DNA of 42,449 nt from Actinomycetospora chibensis (GCF_028737215.1 NZ_JAQZAM010000033.1:1-42449), one strand, 5' to 3'; shown: positions 32,755-41,506, counted from the first letter of the stretch. Notes: generated from the sequence alone by a model not told the origin. A program made the numbers and translations.

Positions 32755-34212
32755 TCAGCGCATGCTGAAGCTGCCCGCGGACCGGGCGAAGTTGATCGTC
32801 TTGATCTCCATGAACTCCCGGATGCCCTCGACGCCGTACTTGCGTCCGCGGCCGCTGGCCTTCACGCCACCGAAGGGCAGCTCGCTGTTGAGCAGGAAGC
32901 CGTTGACCGAGAACGTGCCGGTGCGGATCGCGCGGGCCACCGCCAGGGCCCGCTCGTCGTCCTCGCTGTACACCGCGCCGTGCAGGCCGTAGGCGGAGTC
33001 GTCCGCGGTCCGGATCGCGTCGACGTCGTCCTCGACCGGGATCACACACACCACCGGGCCGAAGATCTCCTCCTGCGCGACCCGCGACCGGTTGTCGACC
33101 GAACCCAGCACCGTGGGGCGCAGAAACCACCCGCGCGGGAGGTCGTCGGGACGTCCCCCGGGTTCCGCCGCCACCGCACCGTCGGCCAGGGCCGCCGCGA
33201 CATGGCCTTCCACCCGGTCGCGCTGACGGCTCGACACCAGCGGTCCGAGACCGGTCGCCTCGTCCTGCGGGTCCCCGACGACCAGGCTCCGCGCGCTCTC
33301 CGCGAGGCCCTCGAGCACCTCGTCGTACCGCGACCGGGCGACCAGCACCCGGGACGTCGCCGCACAATTCTGGCCGGTGTTGCCGAAGGCGCCGCTGGTC
33401 AGGCCGGGCAGCGTCGCGGCGAGGTCCGCGTCCTCGAGCACGATCGCCGCGGACTTGCCGCCGAGCTCGAGTACGGCGCGCTTCATGTTCGCGCCGCACA
33501 CCGCCCCGATCCGCCGGCCGGTCTCCGTGCTGCCGGTGAAGAACACGGCGTCGACACCCGGGTGGGCGACCAGCCGCTCCCCCACCGCGGGGCCGCCCGG
33601 CACGACGCTGAGCACGCCGTCGGGCAGCCCGGCCTCCGCGAAGGCCTCGGCGACGAGGTAAGCGTCGAGCGGGGTCTCCGGCGCCGGCTTGAAGACCACG
33701 GAGCAGCCGGCGAGCAGCGGGTAGACGATCTTGTAGAGCGCCTGGAGGAACGGGCCGTTCCAGGGGGCGATCGCGGCCACCACCCCGGTGGGCTCGAGCC
33801 GGACGAGCGCCTGCACCTGGCCGTCGCGGCGCTCCTCGACCGCGATCCGCCGGGCGGCGGCGCAGGCGTGGCGGACGCTCCCGATCGCCATGTCGCGGTG
33901 CAGCGCCCGCGACGCCTTGATCGGCACCCCCATCTCGGCGGTGACGAGCCGGAGGATCTCCTCGAGGCGTGGCTCGAGCGCGGCGCACATCGCCTCGACG
34001 ACGGCGACGCGCTTCTCCATCTCGAACTGCCGCCAGGGGCTCTCACGGAAGGCCGCCGCGGCCGTCTCCACCGCGAGGTCGACCTCCTCGGGCGTCGCGG
34101 AGGGCGCGTGCCCGACGACCTCTTCGGTCGCCGGATTCACGACCGTGATCGTCTCCGCGCCTCCTGCCGGCCGGGGCCGGCCACCGATGATCAGCTCGTG
34201 GCGCTCGTACAC
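32755..34212 (-). CDS. NAD(P)-dependent aldehyde dehydrogenase
   Basis: A 485-aa enzyme that oxidises an aldehyde to its acid. APWNGPFLQALYKIVYPLLA and FKPAPETPLDAYLVAEA are cofactor-binding parts, FFTGSTETGRRIG the Gly motif, LELGGKSAAIVLEDAD the catalytic Glu, and FGNTGQNCAATSRVL holds the nucleophile Cys283. QEEIFGPVVCVIP and KASGRGRKYGVEGIREFMEI close the domain. GTG 34212 (with GAGAGGA upstream) fits the normal 480-500 length; the open frame extends further upstream without support. It follows the DUF59 gene by 26 bp, so the amidohydrolase, DUF59 and dehydrogenase genes form one operon. Confidence 0.92.
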   Translation of the reverse strand: MYERHELIIGGRPRPAGGAETITVVNPATEEVVGHAPSATPEEVDLAVETAAAAFRESPWRQFEMEKRVAVVEAMCAALEPRLEEILRLVTAEMGVPIKASRALHRDMAIGSVRHACAAARRIAVEERRDGQVQALVRLEPTGVVAAIAPWNGPFLQALYKIVYPLLAGCSVVFKPAPETPLDAYLVAEAFAEAGLPDGVLSVVPGGPAVGERLVAHPGVDAVFFTGSTETGRRIGAVCGANMKRAVLELGGKSAAIVLEDADLAATLPGLTSGAFGNTGQNCAATSRVLVARSRYDEVLEGLAESARSLVVGDPQDEATGLGPLVSSRQRDRVEGHVAAALADGAVAAEPGGRPDDLPRGWFLRPTVLGSVDNRSRVAQEEIFGPVVCVIPVEDDVDAIRTADDSAYGLHGAVYSEDDERALAVARAIRTGTFSVNGFLLNSELPFGGVKASGRGRKYGVEGIREFMEIKTINFARSAGSFSMR

Positions 34213-34238
34213 CGGATGTCCTCTCAGACTGCCGGACG

Positions 34239-34619
34239 TCAGACGGCGGAGATGGGCAGACGGCGATGGCGCAGCACGTCGTCGCGCACGGCCGCGAGGC
34301 GGTCCCGACGGCGCTGCTGCTGCTCCGGGGACATGTCCTCCGGCGACCAGTCGAAGCCGGAGTCGGTGGTGACGCTCACCGACCGGACGCCGGGCAGGGC
34401 GCCGACCTTCTCCTCGGCCTGCGACTTCAGGAAGCCGATCATCTCGCAGAACGGCGAGGTGAGACGCAGGACGAGCGAGACGTCGCCGTCGTCGGAGACC
34501 TCCGCGGACTTGATCAGGCCCATCTCGGCGAGACCCATCGGGTTCCCGGCCGTGACGCTGCACGGGTCCTTGACCTCGTCGAGGCGGGCGGCGATCTGGT
34601 CCTTCTCCGGCGTCGTCAC
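34239..34619 (-). CDS. Metal-sulfur cluster assembly (DUF59/MIP18-type) protein
   Basis: A 126-aa protein. QIAARLDEVKDPCSVTAGNP is the opening DPCS motif of DUF59, GLAEMGLIKSAEVSDDGDVS and LRLTSPFCEMIGF carry the second conserved Cys, followed by ALPGVRSVSVTTDSGFDWSP. DUF59 proteins such as PaaD help load iron or iron-sulfur centres into oxygenases. GTG 34619 overlaps the amidohydrolase stop (GTGA). As I recall, the same pair accompanies actinobacterial propane/phenol (binuclear iron) monooxygenase operons, but no monooxygenase subunit is in this window. Confidence 0.8.
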   Translation of the reverse strand: MTTPEKDQIAARLDEVKDPCSVTAGNPMGLAEMGLIKSAEVSDDGDVSLVLRLTSPFCEMIGFLKSQAEEKVGALPGVRSVSVTTDSGFDWSPEDMSPEQQQRRRDRLAAVRDDVLRHRRLPISAV

Positions 34620-35728
34620 GCGCCCACCAGCTGCGAGTCGTAGGTGCTGTACGGCGCGGCGAGCTCCTGGCCCTCGGCGCGCGTGAACCGGTCGGTGCCG
34701 ATGTCGGCCTTGATCTTCTCGATGTCCCAGCCGTGCATGCGGGCGTAGTTGTTCGCGAGGATGTCGGCCTTGTCCTCGCGGGTGATCTGCGGGAGCGGGC
34801 CGAGCATGCCGGAGTTCTCGAGCATGTCCTCGGGGAACTCGAAGTCGAGGAACGCCTCGATGGTCGGCCGCGGGTGGTGCAGGATCGTCCCGGTCCCCCA
34901 CATCAGCTGCTTCATGACGCCGGGGCCGCCGACGCCGAGCAGGTCGAGCAGGATCTGCGCGAAGCGACGCGGCCGGCGCAGCAGCACGATGTTGAGGATC
35001 TCGAGGTTGATGAAGACGTTCGGGTAGCGCGCGAGCATCCACGCGGTGTCCTCGACGAACGAGAGCCCGCCGTGGACGACCTCGAAGTTCATGTCGGGGA
35101 AGGCCGTGGCGGCGCCCTCGACGTCCTTCGCGCCGTAGGCGTCGGTGACGGGGACCGGGCCGATCGGGACGGCCTTGTGGATCGCGGCGACCTTGATCCC
35201 CATCTCGGAGGCCTTCTCGAGGATCGGGAAGGTGACCTTCGGGTCGTCCATCCGCCAGTTCGTGGCCGTTCCGGGGCCCCAGCTCGTCGGGTACATCTTC
35301 ACGCCGTCTGGCCGGAAGAGCTGCGCCTGCTGGTGCAACGACTCCAGCGCGCCGTTGCCCTGCAGCGGGTCGAGGCCGGCGTAGGCGCCGATGAAGCGGT
35401 TCGGGTACTTCTCGCGGGCCTCGGCGGTCTTCTCGATCGAGACCAGGCCGTCCTTGAACGCGTAGATCGGCAGGTGGTGGCAGATCGCGGCATCCGTCTG
35501 GCTCTCGGCGAACAGCATCGAGGCGGTCTCGTCGACCGACCAGTCGCGCATGTACACCTCGCGCGGCACGCCGTACTCCGGCGTGTGCGGCACGGAGACC
35601 AGGGCCCAGGCCAGCTCCGCGGTGGCCTCTGACGACGCGTGCGCCAGCCGGTCCTCGCCGTAGTTCGACGCGGCGAAGTTGTAGGGGTGGGCAACGGCGT
35701 CGATGACGAACAGGCCGTCTGCGGACAT
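34616..35728 (-). CDS. Amidohydrolase_2-family protein lacking one His of the HxH metal motif
   Basis: A 370-aa TIM-barrel protein. VIDAVAHPYNFAASNYGEDR occupies the place of the DAHVHP metal-binding motif, with Val for the first His. RFIGAYAGLDP, DGVKMYPTSWGPGTATNWRM, VAAIHKAVPIGPVPVTD and FEVVHGGLSFVEDTAWMLAR retain later family positions, including a His on each of two strands. Members decarboxylate or hydrolyse ring acids, or serve as accessory proteins. It is the first gene of its operon (ATG 35728) and overlaps the DUF59 gene. With the weakened metal site, a maturation role for an oxygenase is as likely as catalysis. Confidence 0.82.
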   Translation of the reverse strand: MSADGLFVIDAVAHPYNFAASNYGEDRLAHASSEATAELAWALVSVPHTPEYGVPREVYMRDWSVDETASMLFAESQTDAAICHHLPIYAFKDGLVSIEKTAEAREKYPNRFIGAYAGLDPLQGNGALESLHQQAQLFRPDGVKMYPTSWGPGTATNWRMDDPKVTFPILEKASEMGIKVAAIHKAVPIGPVPVTDAYGAKDVEGAATAFPDMNFEVVHGGLSFVEDTAWMLARYPNVFINLEILNIVLLRRPRRFAQILLDLLGVGGPGVMKQLMWGTGTILHHPRPTIEAFLDFEFPEDMLENSGMLGPLPQITREDKADILANNYARMHGWDIEKIKADIGTDRFTRAEGQELAAPYSTYDSQLVGA

Positions 35729-35882
35729 GGCGCTCTCCGGAGGTCGAGGTGTGTGGTGGTCGACCCGTCGGCACGTCCCCGGGCGCGGGGGCCACTGGAG
35801 ACGGCGAAGGCTTCGGCGTCAGTCTCCGGCGCGCGGGTACGGGGTGGCGACTGTCATATGTGCTAGTCGACCCGCTCCCAGC

Positions 35883-37307
35883 TCATCCCGAGGGGCGGAA
35901 CTCGCCCCTCGAGACCTCGACCCGGCGCCCGCACCAGTCCTCCGCCGCCATCCCTGCGGTGATCTCCGGGGACTCGTTCCGGGCGACGGTCCGCCGCCCG
36001 TCGGGCAGGTCGAGGACCGCGACGGCCCGGATCGGGCGCTTCGGGATGTGCAGGACGGTGTGGCCGACCACGGTGGCCGGACCGGTGTGGTCGTCGACCA
36101 CCTCCCGCGCGACGAGGTCCGGCGAGACGTCCCGTCGACTGTAGGGACGGGCCGGCTCGGCGCTCGACCAGATCGTCGCGGCCTGCTTCGTCATGAGCCC
36201 GGAGACGCCGCTGACCAGCCCGAAGCCACCGCGAGCGCGTAGCTGCCGCGCGAGCGTGACCGTCGCCTGCAGCACGTAGTTGTTGAAGGGTCCGCCGCCC
36301 CGGTTCATCCCGCCGGTGACGGTGAGGTCGCGATCGTCGCGCAGGCCCAGCGCCTCGGCGAACATCTCAACGGCCACCGGGAAGCAGCTGTAGAGGTCGA
36401 CCAGGTCGAGGTCGACCGGCCCGATCCCGGCGTGCTCGAGGACGGCCCGGCTCACGGCCCTGGCGCCCGGGGAGTCGCCGAGCTCGTCGCGGGCGCTGAC
36501 GGCGACCATCGCGTTCGACTCGGCGTCGACCACCGGGTACACGCGCTGCCCCGGCGGCACCCCGAGCTCGTCGGCGACCTCGGTGGAGCAGAGCAGCAGC
36601 GCCCCGGCCTGGTCGACGCTCCACGAGCTCACGTGCGCGCGGGTGTAGGGGAAGGCCAGCATCGGGTTCTTCTCCGACGGCTCGCGGATCGAGGCGGCGT
36701 CGACGGGCTTCGGCCGCCAGGCGTCGGGGTTGGCGGCGGCGACCTCGGAGAACCGGGCATAGAGCGCGGCGATCCGATCGCGGGTCTGCGCCGGGGTGAG
36801 CCCGTGGCGGTGGGCGAACGCGGACTCCAGGACGGCGTAGGCGTTCGCGGCGCGGTTGAGGCCGGCCCGCTTCTCGACCGGGTGGATGAGCTCGTCGGCG
36901 GCGGCGAGGTGGACGTCGGGCTTCCCGTCGTGCGGCGTGTCGGCCACTTCGATCCCAGCCCTCGCGGCCCGGGCGAGCCGGTGCCCGGCCTCCCCACCGA
37001 CGACTGCCGCTGCACCGATCTCGCCCCGCGCGATGAGCTCGGCGGCGTCCGCGATCAACGTGTGCTGCAGGACGCCGACCTCGGCGAGCACGGAGGTCGC
37101 CCGCGGCGCCAGCAGGCGGCCCGGATCACCGTAGGACCACCGGCCGTGCGGGACGGCGATCCGGTCGAGGTGGTCGCGGAAGCCGGGGACCTCACCCGCG
37201 GCCGCGTCGAGAGCCCGCTGCATCAGTTCCAGGGGCTCAGCAGCCTCGCGCGGGTCGTCGCAGCGCTGGGACGCGGACCCGACCCCGACCAGCACCGGCG
37301 TCGTCAC
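35883..37307 (-). CDS. Thiolase-like protein (acetyl-CoA acetyltransferase family, non-classical)
   Basis: A 474-aa thiolase-fold protein. TPVLVGVGSASQRCDDPREA starts it, GAAAVVGGEAGHRLARAARA is the nucleotide-loop region, DLDLVDLYSCFPVAVEMFAE and TVTGGMNRGGGPFNNYVLQA are C-terminal thiolase blocks. An extra beta domain (ATVVGHTVLHIPKRPIRAVA) matches the extension of thiolase-like protein type 1. In the segment where thiolases carry the nucleophile Cys, the sequence is GVLQHTLIADAAELI, without Cys. So it may split or bind CoA esters by another mechanism. GTG 37307 overlaps the stop of the CaiB remnant (GTGA). Confidence 0.8.
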   Translation of the reverse strand: MTTPVLVGVGSASQRCDDPREAAEPLELMQRALDAAAGEVPGFRDHLDRIAVPHGRWSYGDPGRLLAPRATSVLAEVGVLQHTLIADAAELIARGEIGAAAVVGGEAGHRLARAARAGIEVADTPHDGKPDVHLAAADELIHPVEKRAGLNRAANAYAVLESAFAHRHGLTPAQTRDRIAALYARFSEVAAANPDAWRPKPVDAASIREPSEKNPMLAFPYTRAHVSSWSVDQAGALLLCSTEVADELGVPPGQRVYPVVDAESNAMVAVSARDELGDSPGARAVSRAVLEHAGIGPVDLDLVDLYSCFPVAVEMFAEALGLRDDRDLTVTGGMNRGGGPFNNYVLQATVTLARQLRARGGFGLVSGVSGLMTKQAATIWSSAEPARPYSRRDVSPDLVAREVVDDHTGPATVVGHTVLHIPKRPIRAVAVLDLPDGRRTVARNESPEITAGMAAEDWCGRRVEVSRGEFRPSG

Positions 37308-37594
37308 GCCAGACCTCCGGTGATGCCGTCGAGGGGCTCGTCGTCCAGGTCGAGCAAGTCCCCGTAGACGAGGTCGTAGTCGGCACCGAGCGGCGCGCCC
37401 GTCCGCCCGATGGCGACGGAGGCGGTGCGGACGTGCGGCAGGGCCGCTTGCATGCGGACCGGACCGAGGTCGCCGTCGGGAACGATGACGACGTTCTCCC
37501 GCTCGCGGTAGGTGACGTCGATGTCGTCGACGTCGTCTCGCGCGGCCACCTGGGTCGCGGCCGTGCGGCGGTGTTCCTCCGGCAGGGCTACCAC
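37304..37594 (-). pseudogene. CaiB-type CoA-transferase, C-terminal fragment
   Basis: The 96-codon frame ends with VRMQAALPHVRTASVAIGRT, GAPLGADYDLVYGDLLDLDD, which is the closing domain of class III CoA-transferases (RMQ-x-x-x-P...G-x-LG-x-x-x-x-VYG). The first 300 residues are missing, and the frame's start overlaps an opposite-strand TetR fragment, so a deletion joined the two. The GTGA overlap with the thiolase-like gene shows that an original transferase/thiolase operon was cut. Confidence 0.65.
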
Positions 37595-37690
37595 GGAGCC
37601 TCCGTACGAGATGTGGCCGCCGAAACGGGCTTGCGGTCTCGGCGTCTACCACTACCACGCCAGCAAGCAGGAGATGATGCGAAGGCATTG
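37570..37690 (+). pseudogene. TetR-family regulator, N-terminal helix-turn-helix fragment
   Basis: AVFLRQGYHGASVRDVAAET is the first helix pair of a TetR DNA-binding domain; the recognition helix continues one frame over as GLGVYHYHASKQEMMRRH and then a stop. The frameshift near 37630 and the lack of a ligand domain make it a relic. It may once have controlled the neighbouring transferase gene. Confidence 0.65.
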
Positions 37691-38163
37691 AGGCAGCGTC
37701 GGATCTCGCGGTCGCTCTTGCCGTCGGCGTGCCGGACCTCGGCGTCGACCTGCGCCGCCGCGGACCGGGGCAGCAGGAGCACGACGCGGCCGGTCCCCAC
37801 CGCGACGTGCCGGCGGCCGGACGGGGGCAGCGGGTGCCGGGTGAGATCGACCGTGGTTGGCAGGGCGCTCCAGACGTTCCCCGCCGACCGGGGCAGCCGC
37901 GAGGGGACGGACGGCCCGCCGACCGACCCCAGTCACGGCCACGACGCGGTGACCAAGGACCCGTGGACCTTCGACGGTCCGGGCGGGTCGGCCCCCACTC
38001 GGGCTTCGCCATCAGGGACCTCGCACCCGGGTTCGTCGGCCGGTGGTCCCTCCTGGAACGGCCGATGCGGTCCCCACCGCACGGACGTTCGGCCCCTGGA
38101 CCGTGTCGATCCATCGCGGTGCCGTCGCACGAGCGAGGTCGACGACCCGATGAGGAGGCCGCG
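37691..38163. other. 473-bp gap with scrambled remnants
   Basis: A minus-strand piece at about 37690-37770 (EVRHADGKSDREIRRCLN) weakly resembles a transposase tail of the IS110 kind, but is too short to name. The rest has no recognisable coding content. Confidence 0.4.
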
Positions 38164-38667
38164 ATGGAGAACAACGTGCTGTTCATCGGCTTGTGGCTCG
38201 CGTGCGGGGCCGCGACCGTCGCGGCGGCCGCGCCGGCGCACCGGAGCAGGACCGCCCTCATCGTCGGGAGGGTCGCGGTGGGCGTCCTGTTCATCGTCGG
38301 CGGCGCACTGTTGCACGTGATCAACCTCGTGTCCGGGGCCACCTACTCCGGCTTCGCCGACCCGGCGTTCTTCCCGTGGGTCACGGCCGCGTGGCAGGCG
38401 GTCGTCGTGCCGAACGCCGTGCTGTTCATCGGGCTGTTGGCGTTGTTCGAGGCCGCCGTCGGCATCCTCGCCCTCAGCGGAGCGCGAGCGACGCAGATCG
38501 GCTACGTCGGCGTCATCGCGTTCTGCCTCCTGTTGTGGTTGTTCGGCTGGATGGAGCTCGTCTGGGTCGTGGTGATGATCGTGCCCATGCTCGTGCTGCT
38601 GCGGGCCGAGCACCGTGACGCGTTCGCCGCGGCGGCGTCGACCTCCCCGCCGAGAGTCGGCGCTTAG
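38164..38667 (+). CDS. Small integral membrane protein, unknown function
   Basis: A 167-aa protein with four or five hydrophobic helices: NNVLFIGLWLACGAATVAAA, ALIVGRVAVGVLFIVGGALL, VVVPNAVLFIGLLALFEAAV, IGYVGVIAFCLLLWLFGW and LVWVVVMIVPMLVLL. The arrangement recalls DoxX-like or DUF-type actinobacterial membrane proteins, but I cannot assign a family. ATG 38164 follows GAGGAGG. It converges with the nitroreductase gene; their stop codons overlap by 4 bp. Confidence 0.75.
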   Translation: MENNVLFIGLWLACGAATVAAAAPAHRSRTALIVGRVAVGVLFIVGGALLHVINLVSGATYSGFADPAFFPWVTAAWQAVVVPNAVLFIGLLALFEAAVGILALSGARATQIGYVGVIAFCLLLWLFGWMELVWVVVMIVPMLVLLRAEHRDAFAAAASTSPPRVGA

Positions 38668-39413
38668 GGCGATGTCGGCAGGCGACCGGTGCGGGGCTTG
38701 CGCTCATCCGGTGGGGGTGCCACCCCTGCCGCCGACGGTCGGCCGATCGTGACCCCGCGGCCCTCGAGCCCGCGGCGGGTCCGTGTGGCCGCCGTGCGAA
38801 TGCGCCGCGTGCTCACGGGCGGCATGTCGGGACCGCTCGGGTCGCCGGAGGTTCCGCGAACGTGGCGGCGACCCCAGGTCTGCCACTGCCGTCGCGGCGG
38901 TGACGCCTCGCGGGTCTCGTCGTCCGACGGGACCAGCCGAACGAGCGGGAGCGGGCGATCGGTGCGCTGCGGGTAGCGCGCGTAGTCGGGAGCCGCGTCC
39001 AGTACACGTGGCCACCACGCGGCGGCCTCGTCGCGGGTCATCGGCACGGCCCGCACCGGGACCGTGCGGCCCTCGACCTCGACGACGGCCCGGGGGTCGT
39101 CGAGCAGGTTGAGATACCACGCCGGGTGGGTGGGCATCCCGCTGTTGGCCGCCACCACGACCATGTCGGGGCCGTCGGGGAAGTACTGGACCACCACGGT
39201 GCGCGGCAGTCCGGAGCGTCGGCCCCGCGTCGTCAGCACGAGCGCACGCCGGCGCCACAGGCGGACGATGCGCCCGCGGGTACGCCGCAGCAGCCACGCC
39301 CCCACGCGGACCGAGTGCCGGTCCACGAGATGCTCGAGGCGAGTCCCGAGACCGACCCGGGGAGACGGTTCCGGTGCGCGGCTGGTCACGGGTCGGCCGT
39401 GTCGAGCTCTCAT
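38664..39413 (-). CDS. DDN-type F420-dependent nitroreductase/quinone reductase, with an odd C-terminal extension
   Basis: A 249-aa protein. LWRRRALVLTTRGRRSGLPR and TVVVQYFPDGPDMVVVAANS are the N-terminal strands with the TTRGRRSG motif. GMPTHPAWYLNLLDDPRAVV is the signature of Mycobacterium Ddn relatives, and DYARYPQRTDRPLPLVRLVP is their usual end. These enzymes use F420H2 to reduce quinones or nitroaromatics, often at the membrane. About 85 more residues, rich in Arg, Pro and Gly, follow the normal end; a lost stop or a frameshift is likely. The start may be ATG 39413 or a GTG slightly downstream. Confidence 0.82.
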   Translation of the reverse strand: MRARHGRPVTSRAPEPSPRVGLGTRLEHLVDRHSVRVGAWLLRRTRGRIVRLWRRRALVLTTRGRRSGLPRTVVVQYFPDGPDMVVVAANSGMPTHPAWYLNLLDDPRAVVEVEGRTVPVRAVPMTRDEAAAWWPRVLDAAPDYARYPQRTDRPLPLVRLVPSDDETREASPPRRQWQTWGRRHVRGTSGDPSGPDMPPVSTRRIRTAATRTRRGLEGRGVTIGRPSAAGVAPPPDERKPRTGRLPTSP

Positions 39414-39919
39414 CGGGCGACCGCGGACTGCGCCGGCGGGGGAGCGGCACCGAGGCGCCCCCGGGTGAGGAGGACGAGCACCACCGACCCCGCCACCAGC
39501 GTCGCGCGGTCACGACCGCGGCGACAGGTTCTTCGTGCTGGCGTGGGGCGTCTCGTGGTGTTGCTGGCTGCCCACCGTGCTGGGATGGGGTATCCGACGA
39601 CGCGAGCCGGGAGCGGTATGACGGCCATGCCGCGACGCTTCCCCGCCGACGGCCCGCCCCGCAGGGCCGTTGGTCGCCGGCGCCGCGACCGAAGGTCGCC
39701 GACGCGGGCTCTACGTCTGATCTCGATAGGAGCCGCCGGGACCGGCGACGCCCCCGGCAGGCCGTGAGGGCCGCCGTGCGCCCGAGCAGGTCGGCGAGCT
39801 TGCGCGGCACCTCACGCTCGGCGACGATTCCGACGGTCCCCCGCGCCGCGGGTCGACCGGCCGGTGGATCCAGGACGAGTGGTCCTCGCCGCGAGGCCCA
39901 CGACGACGACACTGCCCTT
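39414..39919. other. 506-bp gap without a supported gene
   Basis: A minus-strand piece around 39760-39840 (GIVAEREVPRKLADLLGRTA) looks protein-like but has no proper start or end and no family I can name. Otherwise nothing is seen. Confidence 0.4.
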
Positions 39920-40159
39920 GTGGGCAGCACCCGGTGGAACGACCTCGATCCCCGAATCCAGCGGACCATCGTCTTCGCCGCCGGAGTCGAGATCGGCCTG
40001 AAGATCGCAGCGTTGATCGACCTCGCGCCACGACCCCGTGACGAGATCCGGGGCGAGAAGGTGGCCTGGGCCGCTGCCATCACCTTGATCAACGCCGCAG
40101 GCGTCGTCCCGGTCGTCTACTTTCTCCACGGGCGGGTCGGGCGCACCCGACCGTCGTGA
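39920..40159 (+). CDS. PLDc_N-like mini membrane protein
   Basis: A 79-aa protein reading RWNDLDPRIQRTIVFAAGVE, IGLKIAALIDLAPRPRDEIR, then GEKVAWAAAITLINAAGVVP and VVYFLHGR. Two hydrophobic helices separated by a charged loop with RP-x-D-x-x-RG-x-K-x-x-W match the small actinobacterial membrane proteins related to the phospholipase-D N-terminal (PLDc_N) domain. The GTG at 39920 is the first plausible start; no strong ribosome-binding site is visible. Function is unknown. Confidence 0.6.
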   Translation: MGSTRWNDLDPRIQRTIVFAAGVEIGLKIAALIDLAPRPRDEIRGEKVAWAAAITLINAAGVVPVVYFLHGRVGRTRPS

Positions 40160-40555
40160 TCCGTCCGAGCCAGGGTCGCCCGTCGAGGAACGCCGCCTGG
40201 CGGTCCAACACCGAGGCACGCAGCGGCGGTTCGACCCCGGGCCCGAACATGCCCGGACCCCGGAGTTGATCGGCCACCACCCGCCGCGTGACCTCGTCGC
40301 GTCGACGACCGCATCTCCGTCGCCCGCGAGCCGCCGACCCGACGCTCGCGTGAGACCCCACCCGTGGCCGACAGGCCCGCGCAGGCTCATCGGACCATCG
40401 GGGAGAACCGATGACCATGGTGTTCTGACGAAGCTGCGCACGCTTGGCTGCGGGAGTTGGTGGCAGACGAGCGCGGCTTTCCCACTGTCCATGCGATACC
40501 TTTTCCCGGCGACCCCCTCCTCTGTCGGGGGCCGCGCGGTGAGGGATGTGGCGAA
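40160..40555. other. 396-bp gap before the SPFH gene
   Basis: No coding sequence is supported. The promoter for the SPFH gene should be here, but no clear -35/-10 pair was recognised. Confidence 0.4.
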
Positions 40556-41506
40556 ATGATCGTTGCCCTTGCGCTCTGCGCCGCCGTTCTCCTGGTGGCC
40601 GCGACGCTGGTCGGGACGAGTCTGCGGATCGTCCGCCAGTACGAGCGCGGAGTCGTGTTCCGGTTCGGCAGGGTGGAGCCCGGTACGACAAGAGCGCCCG
40701 GGATCGTCCTGCTCTGGCCGATCGCCGACCGCATGACAAAGGTCAACATGCAGATCGTGACCCTCCCGGTCCCGGCCCAGGACGGAATCACCCGCGACAA
40801 CGTCACCGTGCGGGTCGACGCGGTCATCTATTTCCGGGTGATCGATCCCGTCCGCGTGGCGGTGGACGTGCAGGACTACATGTCCGCAGTCGGGCAGCTC
40901 GCCCAGACATCGCTGCGGTCGATCATTGGGAAGAGCGACCTCGACGATCTGCTCAGCAATCGGGAGAAGCTCAACCAGGGCCTCGAGCTGATGATCGATA
41001 CCCCGGTGATGGACTGGGGCCTGCACATCGACCGCGTCGAGATCAAGGACGTGTCGCTTCCCGAGTCCATGAAGCGTTCCATGTCGCGCCAGGCCGAGGC
41101 CGAGCGTGAACGTCGCGCTCGCATCATCACCGCCGACGGCGAACGCCAGGCGGCGGCGACGCTCTCCGAGGCCGCGGAGACCATGTCGGACCACCCGGCC
41201 TCATTGCAGCTCCGCCTCCTGGAAACGGTCGTGGAGGTGGCGGCCGAGAAGAACTCGACACTCGTGCTGCCCTTCCCCGTCGAACTGCTGCGGTTCCTCG
41301 AGCGCGTCACGCCCGAGGAGAACCAGGCTCCGACCGGGATGGACCGGGCCGCACGAGGGTCGGCGCCGTCCCTCCCCCTCCGGGACCTGACCGGATCCAC
41401 GGCACGAACCCGGTCAGCACTCCGGTCGACGGCCCGCGTGCGACCTCGGCCACGATCCCGGCCACGACCCCGGAGGAGAACGCCGGCACGCGCGACCTGG
41501 CGGTGA
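40556..41506 (+). CDS. SPFH/stomatin-like (slipin) membrane protein
   Basis: A 316-aa protein. One N-terminal membrane helix (VALALCAAVLLVAATLVGTS) is followed by SLRIVRQYERGVVFRFGRVE, GIVLLWPIADRMTKVNMQIV and VRVDAVIYFRVIDPVRVAVD, the classic SPFH/Band-7 domain. MKRSMSRQAEAERERRARII and ADGERQAAATLSEAAETM form the coiled-coil after it, and LVLPFPVELLRF is the usual slipin end. Slipins form oligomeric membrane microdomains and often protect the envelope. The last 40 residues are an Arg/Pro-rich tail that is probably not ancestral. ATG 40556 is chosen since the membrane helix begins at once; the frame upstream is unsupported. Confidence 0.88.
   Translation: MIVALALCAAVLLVAATLVGTSLRIVRQYERGVVFRFGRVEPGTTRAPGIVLLWPIADRMTKVNMQIVTLPVPAQDGITRDNVTVRVDAVIYFRVIDPVRVAVDVQDYMSAVGQLAQTSLRSIIGKSDLDDLLSNREKLNQGLELMIDTPVMDWGLHIDRVEIKDVSLPESMKRSMSRQAEAERERRARIITADGERQAAATLSEAAETMSDHPASLQLRLLETVVEVAAEKNSTLVLPFPVELLRFLERVTPEENQAPTGMDRAARGSAPSLPLRDLTGSTARTRSALRSTARVRPRPRSRPRPRRRTPARATWR

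Noticed and set aside
37690..37770. Possible IS110 transposase tail
   Set aside because: Only about 18 residues are suggestive, too few to assign.
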